In this document: positions 1-8,221 of the stretch, piece after piece
Layout: each line of letters starts with the position of its first letter
How positions within the stretch are numbered: position 1 is the stretch's first letter
From: Vulcanimicrobiota bacterium
GTDB lineage: Bacteria; Vulcanimicrobiota; Vulcanimicrobiia; Vulcanimicrobiales; Vulcanimicrobiaceae
Assembly (NCBI GenBank): GCA_003164495.1
Contig: PLTN01000167.1
Span: 164,867-228,866, forward strand
Length of the DNA stretch: 64,000 bases
Direction: 5' to 3'
Notes under the pieces: model-generated
Told to the model about the DNA's origin: nothing
Databases searched by the model: none
What the model saw: the letters and a program-made list of their open reading frames with translations, nothing else
Translations under genes and position numbers: made by a program

Positions 1-27
1 CCGGCACGCCCGTTGCGGAGCATCTAG
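1..27 (+). CDS. 3' end of an upstream gene (partial)
   Basis: The frame starting at base 1 reads eight residues (PARPLRSI) and then a TAG stop at 25-27, four bases before the ATG of the next gene. The close spacing suggests the upstream gene is in the same operon as the glycosyltransferase. Too little is visible to name it, and the frame could be open by chance. Confidence 0.3.
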   Translation, partial: PARPLRSI

Positions 28-31
28 GCCG

Positions 32-1243
32 ATGCGTCTCGCATACATTACCACTCACTTCCCGTTCGGTCACGACGAGACGTTTTTCGAGCCGGAGGTT
101 CGTTCGCTTGCGCAAGCGGTCGAGCAGCTCTACGTCATGCCGGTGCGCCCACGCCGGCCGCACTCGGCGTTTGGCGAGCTGGGGGCGGTCGACGTTTACC
201 TGCCCGCAGGGGGACTCGCAACCTGGAGTCTCGCGATCCAGGAATTCACCCGGGACCCGAAAGCGGCTCTGGCAGCCTTCGCCATGATTGCCGGCCCCAG
301 TTACCGTCCTGCGGCGAAGCTCAAGAACCTGTTGCTTTTTCCCAAAGCACTCGCCACGGCGCACGTCTTGCGGCGCATCGGCGTCGATCACATTCACGCC
401 CAGTGGATCACGACGACGGCTACGGTCGCGCTGATCGCGGCGCATTTGCTCGACATTCCCTGGAGTTGCACGGCGCACCAGCACGACATCTTTTTCGATA
501 ATCTGATCCCGAAGAAGGTCGCGGATGCGTCGTTCGTACGCGTGATCTCTCGCCGTAATGCGGAGTTCCTGATCGCTTTGGCCGGGAAGGGTTCGCGACT
601 GCACACGCACGTCGTACACCTCGGTGTCGACGTCCCCGACGGTTATCTCCAGCGCATCGGTTCGGGACCCGTCCGAATGCTTTGCGCCGCGCGCTTCGCT
701 TCTTCGAAGGGCCATCGGTACCTGATTGCTGCCTTGCAACAGCTGAAGAGCCGCGGTGTCGAGTTCCATTGCGACTTTGCCGGCGCCGGTGAATTGGATG
801 CCGCGTTGCGCGAGCAGATCGCTGCGGCCGGGCTCGAGCAAGAGATCGAGTTACGGGGCGTGGTGCAGCACGAGCAAATCGTCAGGGAATTGAACGGTGC
901 CTGCTACGATATCGCGGTACTGGCGAGCACGGAGAAGCCCGGCGAACACGAGGGCATACCGGTCGCGCTCATGGAGGCGATGGCGGCGGCCGTGCCGTGT
1001 GTCACCACCGATACGGGCAGCAACAACGAACTGATCGACGAGACCTGCGGCATATTGGTCCCCCAACGGGATCCAACCGCCCTAGCGGACGCCATCGAAT
1101 CACTCGCGAGCGCACCGGAAAAACGCCGGCTGCTGGGGCGTCATGCGCATGCTCGCGTGCGGGATGCCTTCGAAACGAAGCGGACCACCACGGAATTGTT
1201 GCTGCTGCTCGGCTGCAGTTCGCTCATGCCGACGTCCGTTTGA
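32..1243 (+). CDS. GT4-family glycosyltransferase
   Basis: This 403-residue protein is a GT-B fold retaining glycosyltransferase that would transfer a nucleotide-activated sugar to a glycan or lipid acceptor at the cytoplasmic face of the membrane. The N-terminal domain opens with MRLAYITTHFPFGHDETF, typical of the acceptor half. The donor half carries the family's E-x7-E signature at Glu307 to Glu315, followed by VPCVTTDTGSNNELI. The ATG at 32 has a GGAG-type ribosome site at about 17-20. The length is normal for the family. The sugar and acceptor cannot be read from the sequence. Nearby envelope lipoproteins and a second GT4 gene suggest surface polysaccharide or glycoconjugate synthesis. 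Confidence 0.88.
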   Translation: MRLAYITTHFPFGHDETFFEPEVRSLAQAVEQLYVMPVRPRRPHSAFGELGAVDVYLPAGGLATWSLAIQEFTRDPKAALAAFAMIAGPSYRPAAKLKNLLLFPKALATAHVLRRIGVDHIHAQWITTTATVALIAAHLLDIPWSCTAHQHDIFFDNLIPKKVADASFVRVISRRNAEFLIALAGKGSRLHTHVVHLGVDVPDGYLQRIGSGPVRMLCAARFASSKGHRYLIAALQQLKSRGVEFHCDFAGAGELDAALREQIAAAGLEQEIELRGVVQHEQIVRELNGACYDIAVLASTEKPGEHEGIPVALMEAMAAAVPCVTTDTGSNNELIDETCGILVPQRDPTALADAIESLASAPEKRRLLGRHAHARVRDAFETKRTTTELLLLLGCSSLMPTSV

Positions 1244-1344
1244 CACCGGCACAAAGGTCCTTATCCGGCCGTTCCTAGGCCCCACGTAATGCTCCGTCTG
1301 CTTCGGTTACCTTCAGGACATCGCCATCATACTTTGGAGGTAAC

Positions 1345-1728
1345 GTGCGACAATCTTTACTCCGCGCCGTAGGCGCTATGGTCGGCTGCATCGCCGTCGG
1401 AACGGCCTGTTCAGGCGGGGGCTCGACGAGCGGAGCGGCGCCGGCGGGCATCATCCCGGCGGCTGTCGTCACGGCTGCACCAACGGTTGCGGCATCTCCG
1501 GCGGCTGTCGTCACGGCTGCACCAACGGTTGCGGCATCTGTCGCACCGACAGCGATCCCGACCATCGCAGCGACGCCGACGCCGACGGCGACACCGACCG
1601 CAAAGCCGACGGCGACACCGACCGCGACGCCGACCGCAAAGCCGACGGCAGCACCGACCGCAACGCCGACGCCGGTGCCCACGCCCACTGCAACACCGAC
1701 CGCGTCGGTCATCATCACGCCGTCATAG
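1345..1728 (+). CDS. Thr/Pro-repeat lipoprotein
   Basis: This 127-residue protein has a hydrophobic N-terminus ending in a lipobox-like VGTAC (Cys22) and then a Gly/Ser stretch, so it is probably exported and lipid-anchored. The rest is low complexity: two copies of a 14-residue AAVVTAAPTVAASP-type unit, then a long run of A-T-P-T and A-K-P-T units ending SVIITPS. Such Pro/Thr-rich rods are usually extended, often glycosylated spacers in the envelope. The start is GTG, four bases after GGAGG at 1336-1340. There is no globular domain. The next gene, another lipoprotein, follows after 16 bases, so the two are probably co-transcribed. The repetitive codons give long open frames on the other strand, but this frame has the ribosome site and the signal peptide. 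Confidence 0.72.
   Translation: MRQSLLRAVGAMVGCIAVGTACSGGGSTSGAAPAGIIPAAVVTAAPTVAASPAAVVTAAPTVAASVAPTAIPTIAATPTPTATPTAKPTATPTATPTAKPTAAPTATPTPVPTPTATPTASVIITPS
1456..1539 (+). repeat. Perfect 42-bp tandem duplication
   Basis: Bases 1456-1497 are repeated exactly as 1498-1539. The unit is 14 codons and stays in frame within the Thr/Pro-repeat lipoprotein, lengthening its extended region. The perfect identity suggests a recent slippage or recombination event. Confidence 0.9.
1567..1707 (+). repeat. Degenerate Thr-Pro codon repeat
   Basis: An imperfect array of 6- and 12-base units built on the codons for Ala-Thr-Pro-Thr and Ala-Lys-Pro-Thr makes up the C-terminal half of the lipoprotein gene. 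The array is prone to length variation by slippage. Confidence 0.8.
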
Positions 1729-1744
1729 GAACGAGGTCAAAATA

Positions 1745-3268
1745 ATGAAGAAGTTACCCGTACACCTCATCCCCTTGACGCTTGCGACCGCATTGTTTGC
1801 GGGCTGCGGCGGCGGCGGCCAAGGCTCGTCGCTGCCCACCACGGCGGTCCAGCCGGCAAACGCGTCCGGCGCCTCCGCGTCGTCCGGGAGCAGCTCGGTC
1901 GCGATGGTGATCGCCATCCCGTCGTCGAGTACTGCCAGCGCAAACGCCCGGCGCTTGCCGCAATATTTGCCCTCCAACGTCACCTCGATGAGCGTGGTCA
2001 TCACGCAAGGCTCGACCCAATATTCGTCACAAACGATTGCATTGACCGCCGGCGCGCCCGGCTGTACGGCCACCGCGCCCGTCACGTGCACCGCGACCTT
2101 CCCGGTTCCGATCGGGAACGACACCTTTGCCTTGACGTCGTACGACGCGGCCAAAGACGCCATCTCTCACGCGTCGGTCCCGCACACGATCGTCGCCGGG
2201 GTCAACTCGCTACCGGTGACCTTGAACGGTATCGTTGCATCGCTCGCGATCATCCCGGGCGCGCCGGACAACTCGATCTACGAAGGCGCGACCTCGAAAG
2301 GCCTCACGCAGACGGCCAGCATCGTGGCAACGGACGCCTCCGGCAACACGATCGTCGGGATTTTCGACACGCCGCAAACCGTTACGGCCGACGGAACGCT
2401 CTTCGCGGTCCAGGGCGGCCAGGCGACGCTATTGACATCCGCCGATACGTTCGCGTACGGTTACAATCTGCCCGATCCGTATACCGGCAAGCCTACGTTC
2501 GCCTCGTCGGCGCCATATCTCGCGCAACCGCAAATCGACAACGCGAAGACGCTGGTGGCGGAGAACAAGCAAGGCGCGATCGCGCTCTGGTACGACTTCG
2601 GCGACAGCGATGCAACGCTGTACACAACAGTGGCAAACCAAGTCTCCGCGTGGCAAGACCGTGACGGTAGCCCGAACGCGGTCACGCAAGCGCTGCCCGC
2701 GGCACGCCCGAGCATCGTTCAAGGCGGCTTCACGCACAATCCCAATCAGAACGTGCTTCAGAACGTCGCGTTCAGCGCGGGTCAATGCCTCGTCTCACCG
2801 GCCGGCTTCCCGCTCGGCGATTACACGATGTTCGTGGTCGCAATCGGCAGCGCGGCTCCGGGAACGCTCGTCGGGGCTTACGGCACGCCGGGAACGTACA
2901 CCCACAGCCTTCCGATACCGAACGCAAGCGAAATCGACGTCGTCGATCACGGTGCCGTCGGGCCGGCGCTCACCGGGCTCACGCTCACGGGGATAAACTC
3001 GTACTACGTCACGGCCAAGATCCAAAACGCCGCGAACAGTGCGAGCGCATGGTTCCACAGCTCCGCGCTCACCACCGGTCCTATTCCAACCTCGCTGGCG
3101 GTCACCGCCCTATCACGCGATCCGGGCCTCAGCCTCAACGCTAGCGACGGCCTTTGCACGAACTCCGCTGCGAACCAGTTCGGTGAGGTGATCATTCTCG
3201 ATCACGCAGCCTCCGAACCGGAGCGTCTCGCGATTACGGAATACCTGCATCGCAAGTGGGACATCTGA
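1745..3268 (+). CDS. Lipoprotein with C-terminal LamG/concanavalin-like domain
   Basis: This 507-residue protein begins with a lipoprotein signal ending LFAGC (Cys21), followed by a Gly/Ser-rich linker. Residues of about 50-250 look like beta-sandwich repeats without enzymatic motifs. The last 200 or so residues resemble concanavalin A/LamG-like modules of secreted proteins. That module opens with a W-Y-D-x-x-D-S pattern and a W-Q-D-R-D-G-x-x-N core, and ends with a helix of the type ERLAITEYLHRKW. The ATG at 1745 is preceded by GAGG at about 1733-1736. An open frame extends upstream to 1487 but lacks a signal peptide and lies over the Thr/Pro gene. A surface adhesin or carbohydrate-binding role is inferred. 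Confidence 0.75.
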   Translation: MKKLPVHLIPLTLATALFAGCGGGGQGSSLPTTAVQPANASGASASSGSSSVAMVIAIPSSSTASANARRLPQYLPSNVTSMSVVITQGSTQYSSQTIALTAGAPGCTATAPVTCTATFPVPIGNDTFALTSYDAAKDAISHASVPHTIVAGVNSLPVTLNGIVASLAIIPGAPDNSIYEGATSKGLTQTASIVATDASGNTIVGIFDTPQTVTADGTLFAVQGGQATLLTSADTFAYGYNLPDPYTGKPTFASSAPYLAQPQIDNAKTLVAENKQGAIALWYDFGDSDATLYTTVANQVSAWQDRDGSPNAVTQALPAARPSIVQGGFTHNPNQNVLQNVAFSAGQCLVSPAGFPLGDYTMFVVAIGSAAPGTLVGAYGTPGTYTHSLPIPNASEIDVVDHGAVGPALTGLTLTGINSYYVTAKIQNAANSASAWFHSSALTTGPIPTSLAVTALSRDPGLSLNASDGLCTNSAANQFGEVIILDHAASEPERLAITEYLHRKWDI

Positions 3269-3308
3269 CCGCCGCCGGTTGCGACGCGATACCCACTGGA
3301 GTAATTTC

Positions 3309-3611
3309 GTGAAAGACTCTACCATCAGCTTGCGCGGCGACCTCGATCCTTCATCGGTGACGGGTCTCCGCGCAACCTTCGCGGGAATCACGGCGCCGGA
3401 AACCATCGACATGTCCGGCGTCCGAACGGTGACGAGCGCGGCACTCATCGAGTTCCTCACCCTCGCCAAACGCGTCGGCTCGCGCAAGATCGAATTACTC
3501 AACTCCCAGCCGACGGTCACCCGGTTGTTTCGAGTCCTCGGGCTCGACCGTATGTTTCTGCTGACCAAACGCGACGCGGCACCCGTACCGGTTCGGTTGC
3601 AGAAGCGGTGA
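3309..3611 (+). CDS. STAS-domain protein (anti-sigma antagonist-like)
   Basis: This 100-residue protein is a single STAS domain. The beta-strand/helix signature ETIDMSGVRTVTSAALIEFL corresponds to the SpoIIAA motif around the phosphorylatable serine, and a Ser is kept in TSAAL. Such proteins bind and inhibit a partner-switching anti-sigma factor or act as regulatory partners of other signalling proteins. GTG at 3309 is chosen because GGAG at 3298-3301 lies seven bases upstream; a TTG at 3279 would add ten residues but has no ribosome site. The stop overlaps the start of the beta-propeller gene (GTGA). No cognate anti-sigma kinase is present nearby, so its partner is unknown. Confidence 0.75.
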   Translation: MKDSTISLRGDLDPSSVTGLRATFAGITAPETIDMSGVRTVTSAALIEFLTLAKRVGSRKIELLNSQPTVTRLFRVLGLDRMFLLTKRDAAPVPVRLQKR

Positions 3612-5371
3612 TCGCGCGCTACGTCTTCGCCGTCCTCCTGCTCTTCGGCGCAGGGTGCGGCGCGGGTGCCGGTGAGGGCGATCGCGCCGATCGCGCGGTC
3701 GTGCAAGCATCGACCGTCAGCGTACCGCCCGTGGTGCACGCATCGCTCGGTGATGCCGCCGCGCTCGGCGGAGCCGACGTCTTGACCGCACACAACGACG
3801 CGGCGCGCACCGGCTGGAATTCGCGCGAAACCCGATTGACCGTCGCGAACGTCAACGCACGGTCGTTCGGTAAGCTCTTCGACGTTCACGTCGACGGTCA
3901 AGTCTTCGCCCAACCGCTCATCGTTGCCGGGGTCGACGTTCCCGGGCGCGGGCGGCGCAATCTGCTGCTCATCGCAACCGAACACGACAGCGTCTATGCC
4001 GTCGATGCGGACTCCGGACGGCTGTACTGGAAGCACACGTTCGACGGCTGTTGCGGCGTCTCGGCCGTTCCGGCGACGATGCTCTACGGGTGCAATCAGG
4101 TCGCACCGCTGGTCGGCATCTCGGCGACGCCTGTGATCGACCGCCGGACCGGCACGGTGTACGTCGTCGGCAAGAACGTCGAGCGGAACGGCAACGCGCT
4201 CGCCTTCCACACCACGCTCTACGCGCTCTCGCTCGCGACGGGCGCGGACCGGCTGGCGCCGGCCAACATCACGGCGACGGTCGAACTGTCGACGCGCGGC
4301 ACCTTCGCGCCGGGTTCATCGTTCGTCCGCAGTCTCAAGCGTTACCTCATCGGAGGAAAGCTGACGTTCGACGCCCGGGCGCAGTTCAGCCGCCCCGGTC
4401 TCCTGCTTGCCAACGGGTCCGTCTACGTCGCGTTCGCCTCGCATTGCGACCGCGAAGACGCGCACGGGTGGATCTTCGCGTACGATGCGACGACGCTGCA
4501 CAAGCGCGGCGCCTTCACGACGATCGGCGACTGGCACGACTCGAACGGCGGCGGGATCTGGCAATCCGGCTCCGGCCTCACGGCCGACGCAGCCGGCCAT
4601 GTGTTCTTCACGACCGGCAACGGACCGTTCGATGCGGATACCGGCGGTCGCGACTTCGGCGACACGTTGCTCGAACTCACACCGGACCTCGCGCACGTGC
4701 GCGACTACTTCACACCGTCGACGCAGGACGAACTCGACCAGAATGACGCCGATTTCGGCGGCGGGGGACTCCTCGCGTTGCCGGACAGGCGCGGTCGCTA
4801 CCCGCGTCTCGGCATCATCAGCAGCAAGCTGCGGGCGATCCTGCTCGTCGACCGCGATCGTCTCGGCGGCTACGATGCCGGCGGCCCGGACCGCGTCCTG
4901 CAAACGATCGGCAGCACACACGACAACACGCGCTGGTGCATCGGGACCTGCGGCGGACCCGCCTACTACGCGGGACCGCGCGGCGAGTTCGTGTTCAACG
5001 TGTGGACGCAAGATGCGCTGCGCGCCTTCCGTCTCGAGCGCAACACACCCGTCCCGCGACTCGTCGAGGTCGCGCATTCACCCAACGTGTTTCCCGGCTT
5101 GGGCGGCGCGACACCGAGCGTTTCCTCCGACGGAACGCGTCCCGGGTCGGCGATCGTCTGGGCGACCACTCGTCCCGGAAAGAACATCATGAAGACACAA
5201 CCGATCCAATTGTTCGCGTTCGATGCAGCCGACGTCTCGCACATCCTCTACACCGGCGACGCCACGTTGTGGCGGAATGCCGCCGGGCTGCCGTTCCTCA
5301 CGCCGACCGTTGCGAACGGCAAGGTCTACGTCGGCGGCGACCGCGACGTGTCTGTGTTCGGTCTTCGATGA
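3608..5371 (+). CDS. PQQ-like beta-propeller lipoprotein
   Basis: This 587-residue protein has a lipoprotein signal with lipobox FGAGC (Cys17) and a body of repeated propeller blades. The blades include ATEHDSVYAVDADSGRLYWK and TGTVYVVGKNV, the V-Y-A-x-D-x-x-x-G-x-x-x-W pattern of PQQ-type propellers. A Cys-rich insertion (DGCCGVSAVPATMLYGCNQ) near residue 150 may form disulfides. The residues that bind PQQ in quinoprotein dehydrogenases are not evident, so a structural or binding role is as likely as a dehydrogenase. It starts at GTG, overlapping the STAS stop by four bases, and its own stop overlaps the next glycosyltransferase start by four, so the three are translationally coupled. Confidence 0.78.
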   Translation: MIARYVFAVLLLFGAGCGAGAGEGDRADRAVVQASTVSVPPVVHASLGDAAALGGADVLTAHNDAARTGWNSRETRLTVANVNARSFGKLFDVHVDGQVFAQPLIVAGVDVPGRGRRNLLLIATEHDSVYAVDADSGRLYWKHTFDGCCGVSAVPATMLYGCNQVAPLVGISATPVIDRRTGTVYVVGKNVERNGNALAFHTTLYALSLATGADRLAPANITATVELSTRGTFAPGSSFVRSLKRYLIGGKLTFDARAQFSRPGLLLANGSVYVAFASHCDREDAHGWIFAYDATTLHKRGAFTTIGDWHDSNGGGIWQSGSGLTADAAGHVFFTTGNGPFDADTGGRDFGDTLLELTPDLAHVRDYFTPSTQDELDQNDADFGGGGLLALPDRRGRYPRLGIISSKLRAILLVDRDRLGGYDAGGPDRVLQTIGSTHDNTRWCIGTCGGPAYYAGPRGEFVFNVWTQDALRAFRLERNTPVPRLVEVAHSPNVFPGLGGATPSVSSDGTRPGSAIVWATTRPGKNIMKTQPIQLFAFDAADVSHILYTGDATLWRNAAGLPFLTPTVANGKVYVGGDRDVSVFGLR

Positions 5372-6570
5372 ACGAGACGCTGCGAAGCCTGTTCATCACG
5401 GTCGATCCGCCGTACCCCGCGACGAGCGGGGCGCCGCTGCGAAATTGGCAGAACGTCCGTCTCGCCGCGGAAGCGGGACCCGTCGCCGTTCTTTCGTTCG
5501 GGCACGACGAAGCTTCGTTGACGGAATTGCCCGGCGTCGCCCTCTACCGGCACATCACGCTGCCGCGCAGCGTCGAGAACGCGGCGCGCGGATTCCCGCG
5601 TCTGTCCGGCGCTGCGGCGGAGATTGCCGGCCGGGCCGTCGCTGAAATGTGCGAGGTGTTCGCCCCGGCGATCGTCGTGTTGGAAAACGTCTGGATCGAC
5701 GGCATCGAGCGCCTCGTGGGAGGACCGGGATGCCGGCTCGTCTACGACGCGCACAACGTCTACGTCGACCTGGCCAAGGAATTGCACCTCGATGCGTCTG
5801 CCGTGCGCACGCGCGAAGCCGTCGCGGTCGCGTGCATCGACGACCTGTGGGTGTGCAGCGAGGAAGACGCGGAGCGGATGCGTCGCGAGTACCCCTTCAG
5901 CGCGCCGATCCACGTCGTTCCGAACGGGATCGACACCGACTACTATAGCCGCATTCGGGGCCGGGGTCTCCGAGCGCCGCGCGAGGTGATCACGATGTTG
6001 TTCGTCGGGTCATATTGGTACGAACCCAACCGGATTGCGGCCGAACTGCTGCTCAATGAAGTTCTGCCGGCCGTGCGCGCACGCAGCGGCGTTGCCGTCC
6101 GGTTGCTGCTGGTCGGGGCGGCGCCGAGCGCGGCCATGCAGGCCAGCCGCGATCCCGGTCTCACGCTGGCTGGACGCGTGCCCGACGTCCGGCCGTATCT
6201 CAACCTGGCCGACGCCGTCGTCGTTCCCTTGAGGCACGGCGGCGGAACGCGGCTGAAGTTGCTCGAGGCCTTCGCGGCTTGCCGTCCCGTCGTCGCTACT
6301 GCCAAGGCGGCCGAAGGGATCGATGTCCGCGACGGCGTCCACCTGCTCGTGCGCGAACGGACCAACGATATCGCCGACGCTGTGGTCGAGCTCTGGCGCC
6401 AACCGGCTCTGGCCGAGCGGCTCACGCGCCAAGCCTACGAGCTCATCACCGCGCGCTACGCGTGGACGGCGTTGGGCCCGGCAGTTCGAACGGCGCTAGT
6501 GGAAGCGGCGTTGGGCGCGGGCGACGGCGCGATACGCGGGAACGGCGCCCGCGCGGCCAACTTCGCTTAG
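5368..6570 (+). CDS. GT4-family glycosyltransferase (EpsH/PEP-CTERM-associated type)
   Basis: This 400-residue GT-B enzyme has the N-terminal pattern RSLFITVDPPYPATSGAPLR and the inner motif LVYDAHNVYVD. The donor-site stretch GGGTRLKLLEAFAACRPVVA starts at residue 291. These match glycosyltransferases that travel with exosortase-type polysaccharide loci. The ATG overlaps the upstream propeller stop (ATGA). Its 3' end overlaps, in convergent orientation, the last 75 bases of the nucleotidyltransferase gene, an unusually long overlap. It probably extends a surface glycan; donor and acceptor are unknown. Confidence 0.85.
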   Translation: MNETLRSLFITVDPPYPATSGAPLRNWQNVRLAAEAGPVAVLSFGHDEASLTELPGVALYRHITLPRSVENAARGFPRLSGAAAEIAGRAVAEMCEVFAPAIVVLENVWIDGIERLVGGPGCRLVYDAHNVYVDLAKELHLDASAVRTREAVAVACIDDLWVCSEEDAERMRREYPFSAPIHVVPNGIDTDYYSRIRGRGLRAPREVITMLFVGSYWYEPNRIAAELLLNEVLPAVRARSGVAVRLLLVGAAPSAAMQASRDPGLTLAGRVPDVRPYLNLADAVVVPLRHGGGTRLKLLEAFAACRPVVATAKAAEGIDVRDGVHLLVRERTNDIADAVVELWRQPALAERLTRQAYELITARYAWTALGPAVRTALVEAALGAGDGAIRGNGARAANFA

Positions 6571-7743
6571 GACGCGCCAGGCTCGCGGCAAGAAGTCCGC
6601 GAGCCGCACCATCAGCGGACGGTGCTCCTCGCGATAGGCAGCGGAGGCCGGAACGGCGTCCGCTGCGCGCGCGCTTCCGGTTACGGAGCGTGCCAGCTTG
6701 CCGAAGACCTCGCGGATGTACAGTTGCGGATTGAAGAGGTCCAGCGTGAATTTTGCCGCGCGGCCGTGGCGAATCTGCTCTTCCACATATTGCAGCATCA
6801 AGGCGGACTCGGCGCGCTGCTGCGGCGTTAACGCCGTCTCCAGCCGTTCCACGCCGGTGCGCACGCCGTGCGCGGGATCGCGGCCGAGGATCGTCTTCCA
6901 GAGGGCGAGCAGCGCCGGAGCGAGGTCGCTCTGCACGGCCTCGGCGATCGTTTCGTCGAGGCGGCCGGCGATCGGGCCGTGCTCCCACCACAGGCGCAAA
7001 TCGCAGAGATCGCGCACCGTGTTATGCAAGTCGAACGAACCGCGTAAGGCATGATGAACGTTGATCAGGACGCCGTCGACCGGATCCGCAACGACGATCG
7101 TTTGCCGGGCGGCGCGCGCGCCGATCGCGCGGTCGATCAATCGCCCGGCCGCGAGCGCCGCCGGCGGATGGAGGCCCATGCGCCAGTGTAAGTCGACCTC
7201 GAAGTCGTCGCGGCGCAGCGCGCGCGCGTAATTGTGCAACTGGCTGCTCAGCGTGATGTCGGACATGTGCTGCTCGAACTCGGGGTTAATCTCTTCGAAG
7301 CCCGCGGCCATCAAGACGCGGCGCGCTTTCTCTGCGTCGCCTTCGCGCACGATGATGTCGAGGTCGCCGGTTGCGCGCGTCGCCGGCGGGCGATCAAGCG
7401 CGGCGATCAAACCGACGCCTTTGATCGCAACGTACGGCACTTCCTCGGTGGTGAGAATGCGCAATGCCGCTACACTGCGGTGGAGGATGAACGTCGATCG
7501 CGCAGCGAGGGCGAGAACCGCTTGGTGCAGGGCCGTGCGAGAGGCCGGCGTCATGCGCGTTTCGTCCAGATGCCGGCGCACGGGGTACAAAACGCCCCAC
7601 GCGGCGGCGAGCGAAACGGCCGTCTCCCAATCTTGGGGACTGCCGGAGGCCAGCGCATCCATGCCGCGTGCGGCGACGGTTGGGTCACCGAGCGCGAGGT
7701 CGACGACCGCGCCCCGGATACGGGCAGCGTCAGCGGCGTGCAT
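6496..7743 (-). CDS. Nucleotidyltransferase-fold protein (NTP_transf_5 type)
   Basis: This 415-residue protein belongs to the uncharacterised nucleotidyltransferase family found in lasso-peptide and HPr-kinase-related loci. The core motif VPYVAIKGVGLIAALDRP has the family's KG pair at Lys108-Gly109. It is followed by ATGDLDIIV, whose Asp127 and Asp129 would hold the catalytic metals. The second half is helical. Family members are thought to act on a peptide or a phosphorylated peptide, but no reaction is proven. It is the last gene of the seven-gene minus-strand operon and overlaps the B2-type gene by 14 bases. Its 3' end runs into the convergent glycosyltransferase gene. A relative is the C-terminal part of the fusion encoded at 16353-17927. 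Confidence 0.8.
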   Translation of the reverse strand: MHAADAARIRGAVVDLALGDPTVAARGMDALASGSPQDWETAVSLAAAWGVLYPVRRHLDETRMTPASRTALHQAVLALAARSTFILHRSVAALRILTTEEVPYVAIKGVGLIAALDRPPATRATGDLDIIVREGDAEKARRVLMAAGFEEINPEFEQHMSDITLSSQLHNYARALRRDDFEVDLHWRMGLHPPAALAAGRLIDRAIGARAARQTIVVADPVDGVLINVHHALRGSFDLHNTVRDLCDLRLWWEHGPIAGRLDETIAEAVQSDLAPALLALWKTILGRDPAHGVRTGVERLETALTPQQRAESALMLQYVEEQIRHGRAAKFTLDLFNPQLYIREVFGKLARSVTGSARAADAVPASAAYREEHRPLMVRLADFLPRAWRVLSEVGRAGAVPAYRAVARAQRRFH

Positions 7744-8221
7744 CGAGCGGAACCTCGCGCAAGCTGCTCAACAACACGTCATCCGGTGCTTCGAGGAGTT
7801 CGTCGTCGAGTGTCAGCCAGGCGTGACCGTGCAGCTCGCGCGCTTCGCCGCGCTGTTCGATTCCGATATGCAAGAGCACGTCGTGATCGGCCGCTGGCAG
7901 AAAGCGATAGATGATGAGCGCGCGCACGTAACACGTGTTCATGCGCCAGAAGCGCGGCAAGGAGAGGACGGCCATCGCGATGCGCCGGATGTGGCCGGCC
8001 TCAGTCCGGACGTCCCGGTGGCTTTTGCGCCGCGATGCGTTCATCGTGCGCAAGCCTTGCAGGAACGAAGCGACGTCGCGCCGCGCGAGGGCGTCGGGCA
8101 ACCGGCGAACGAACCATGCGATCCGAACTGCGAGCACGACGTTGTGCGGAGACGTGCCGACGACCTTGAGGGTCGAGGCGGTCATGCGCGAAGCGGTTGC
8201 GAAGCGGGTTACACCGACCAT
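7730..8221 (-). CDS. Lasso-peptide B2-type transglutaminase-like protease (McjB C-terminal domain)
   Basis: This 163-residue protein has the papain/transglutaminase triad pattern of B2 leader peptidases of lasso peptides. The parts are Cys97 in MNTCYVRALIIYRF, His133 in ELHGHAWLTLDDELLE, and Asp139 or Asp140 just after. In lasso biosynthesis B2 cleaves the precursor leader delivered by the PqqD-like B1 protein. Its place three genes from a PqqD-like protein, and with an exporter in the same operon, supports a leader-peptidase role. No macrolactam synthetase is in the window, so the product need not be a lasso. It overlaps the GT2 gene by 13 bases and the nucleotidyltransferase by 14. The start at 8221 has an AGGT/GGAA-type site; ATG at 8185 is an alternative. 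Confidence 0.82.
   Translation of the reverse strand: MVGVTRFATASRMTASTLKVVGTSPHNVVLAVRIAWFVRRLPDALARRDVASFLQGLRTMNASRRKSHRDVRTEAGHIRRIAMAVLSLPRFWRMNTCYVRALIIYRFLPAADHDVLLHIGIEQRGEARELHGHAWLTLDDELLEAPDDVLLSSLREVPLDARR

Noticed and set aside
1487..1744. Upstream extension of the LamG-like lipoprotein gene
   Set aside because: It would put an Arg-rich segment before the signal peptide and lies over the Thr/Pro-repeat gene in another frame. ATG 1745 has a ribosome site and a proper lipobox.
3113..4210. Long antisense open frame (365 codons) over the STAS and beta-propeller genes
   Set aside because: Arg/Asp-rich translation without domains or a ribosome site. It is a by-product of high GC content opposite well-supported genes.
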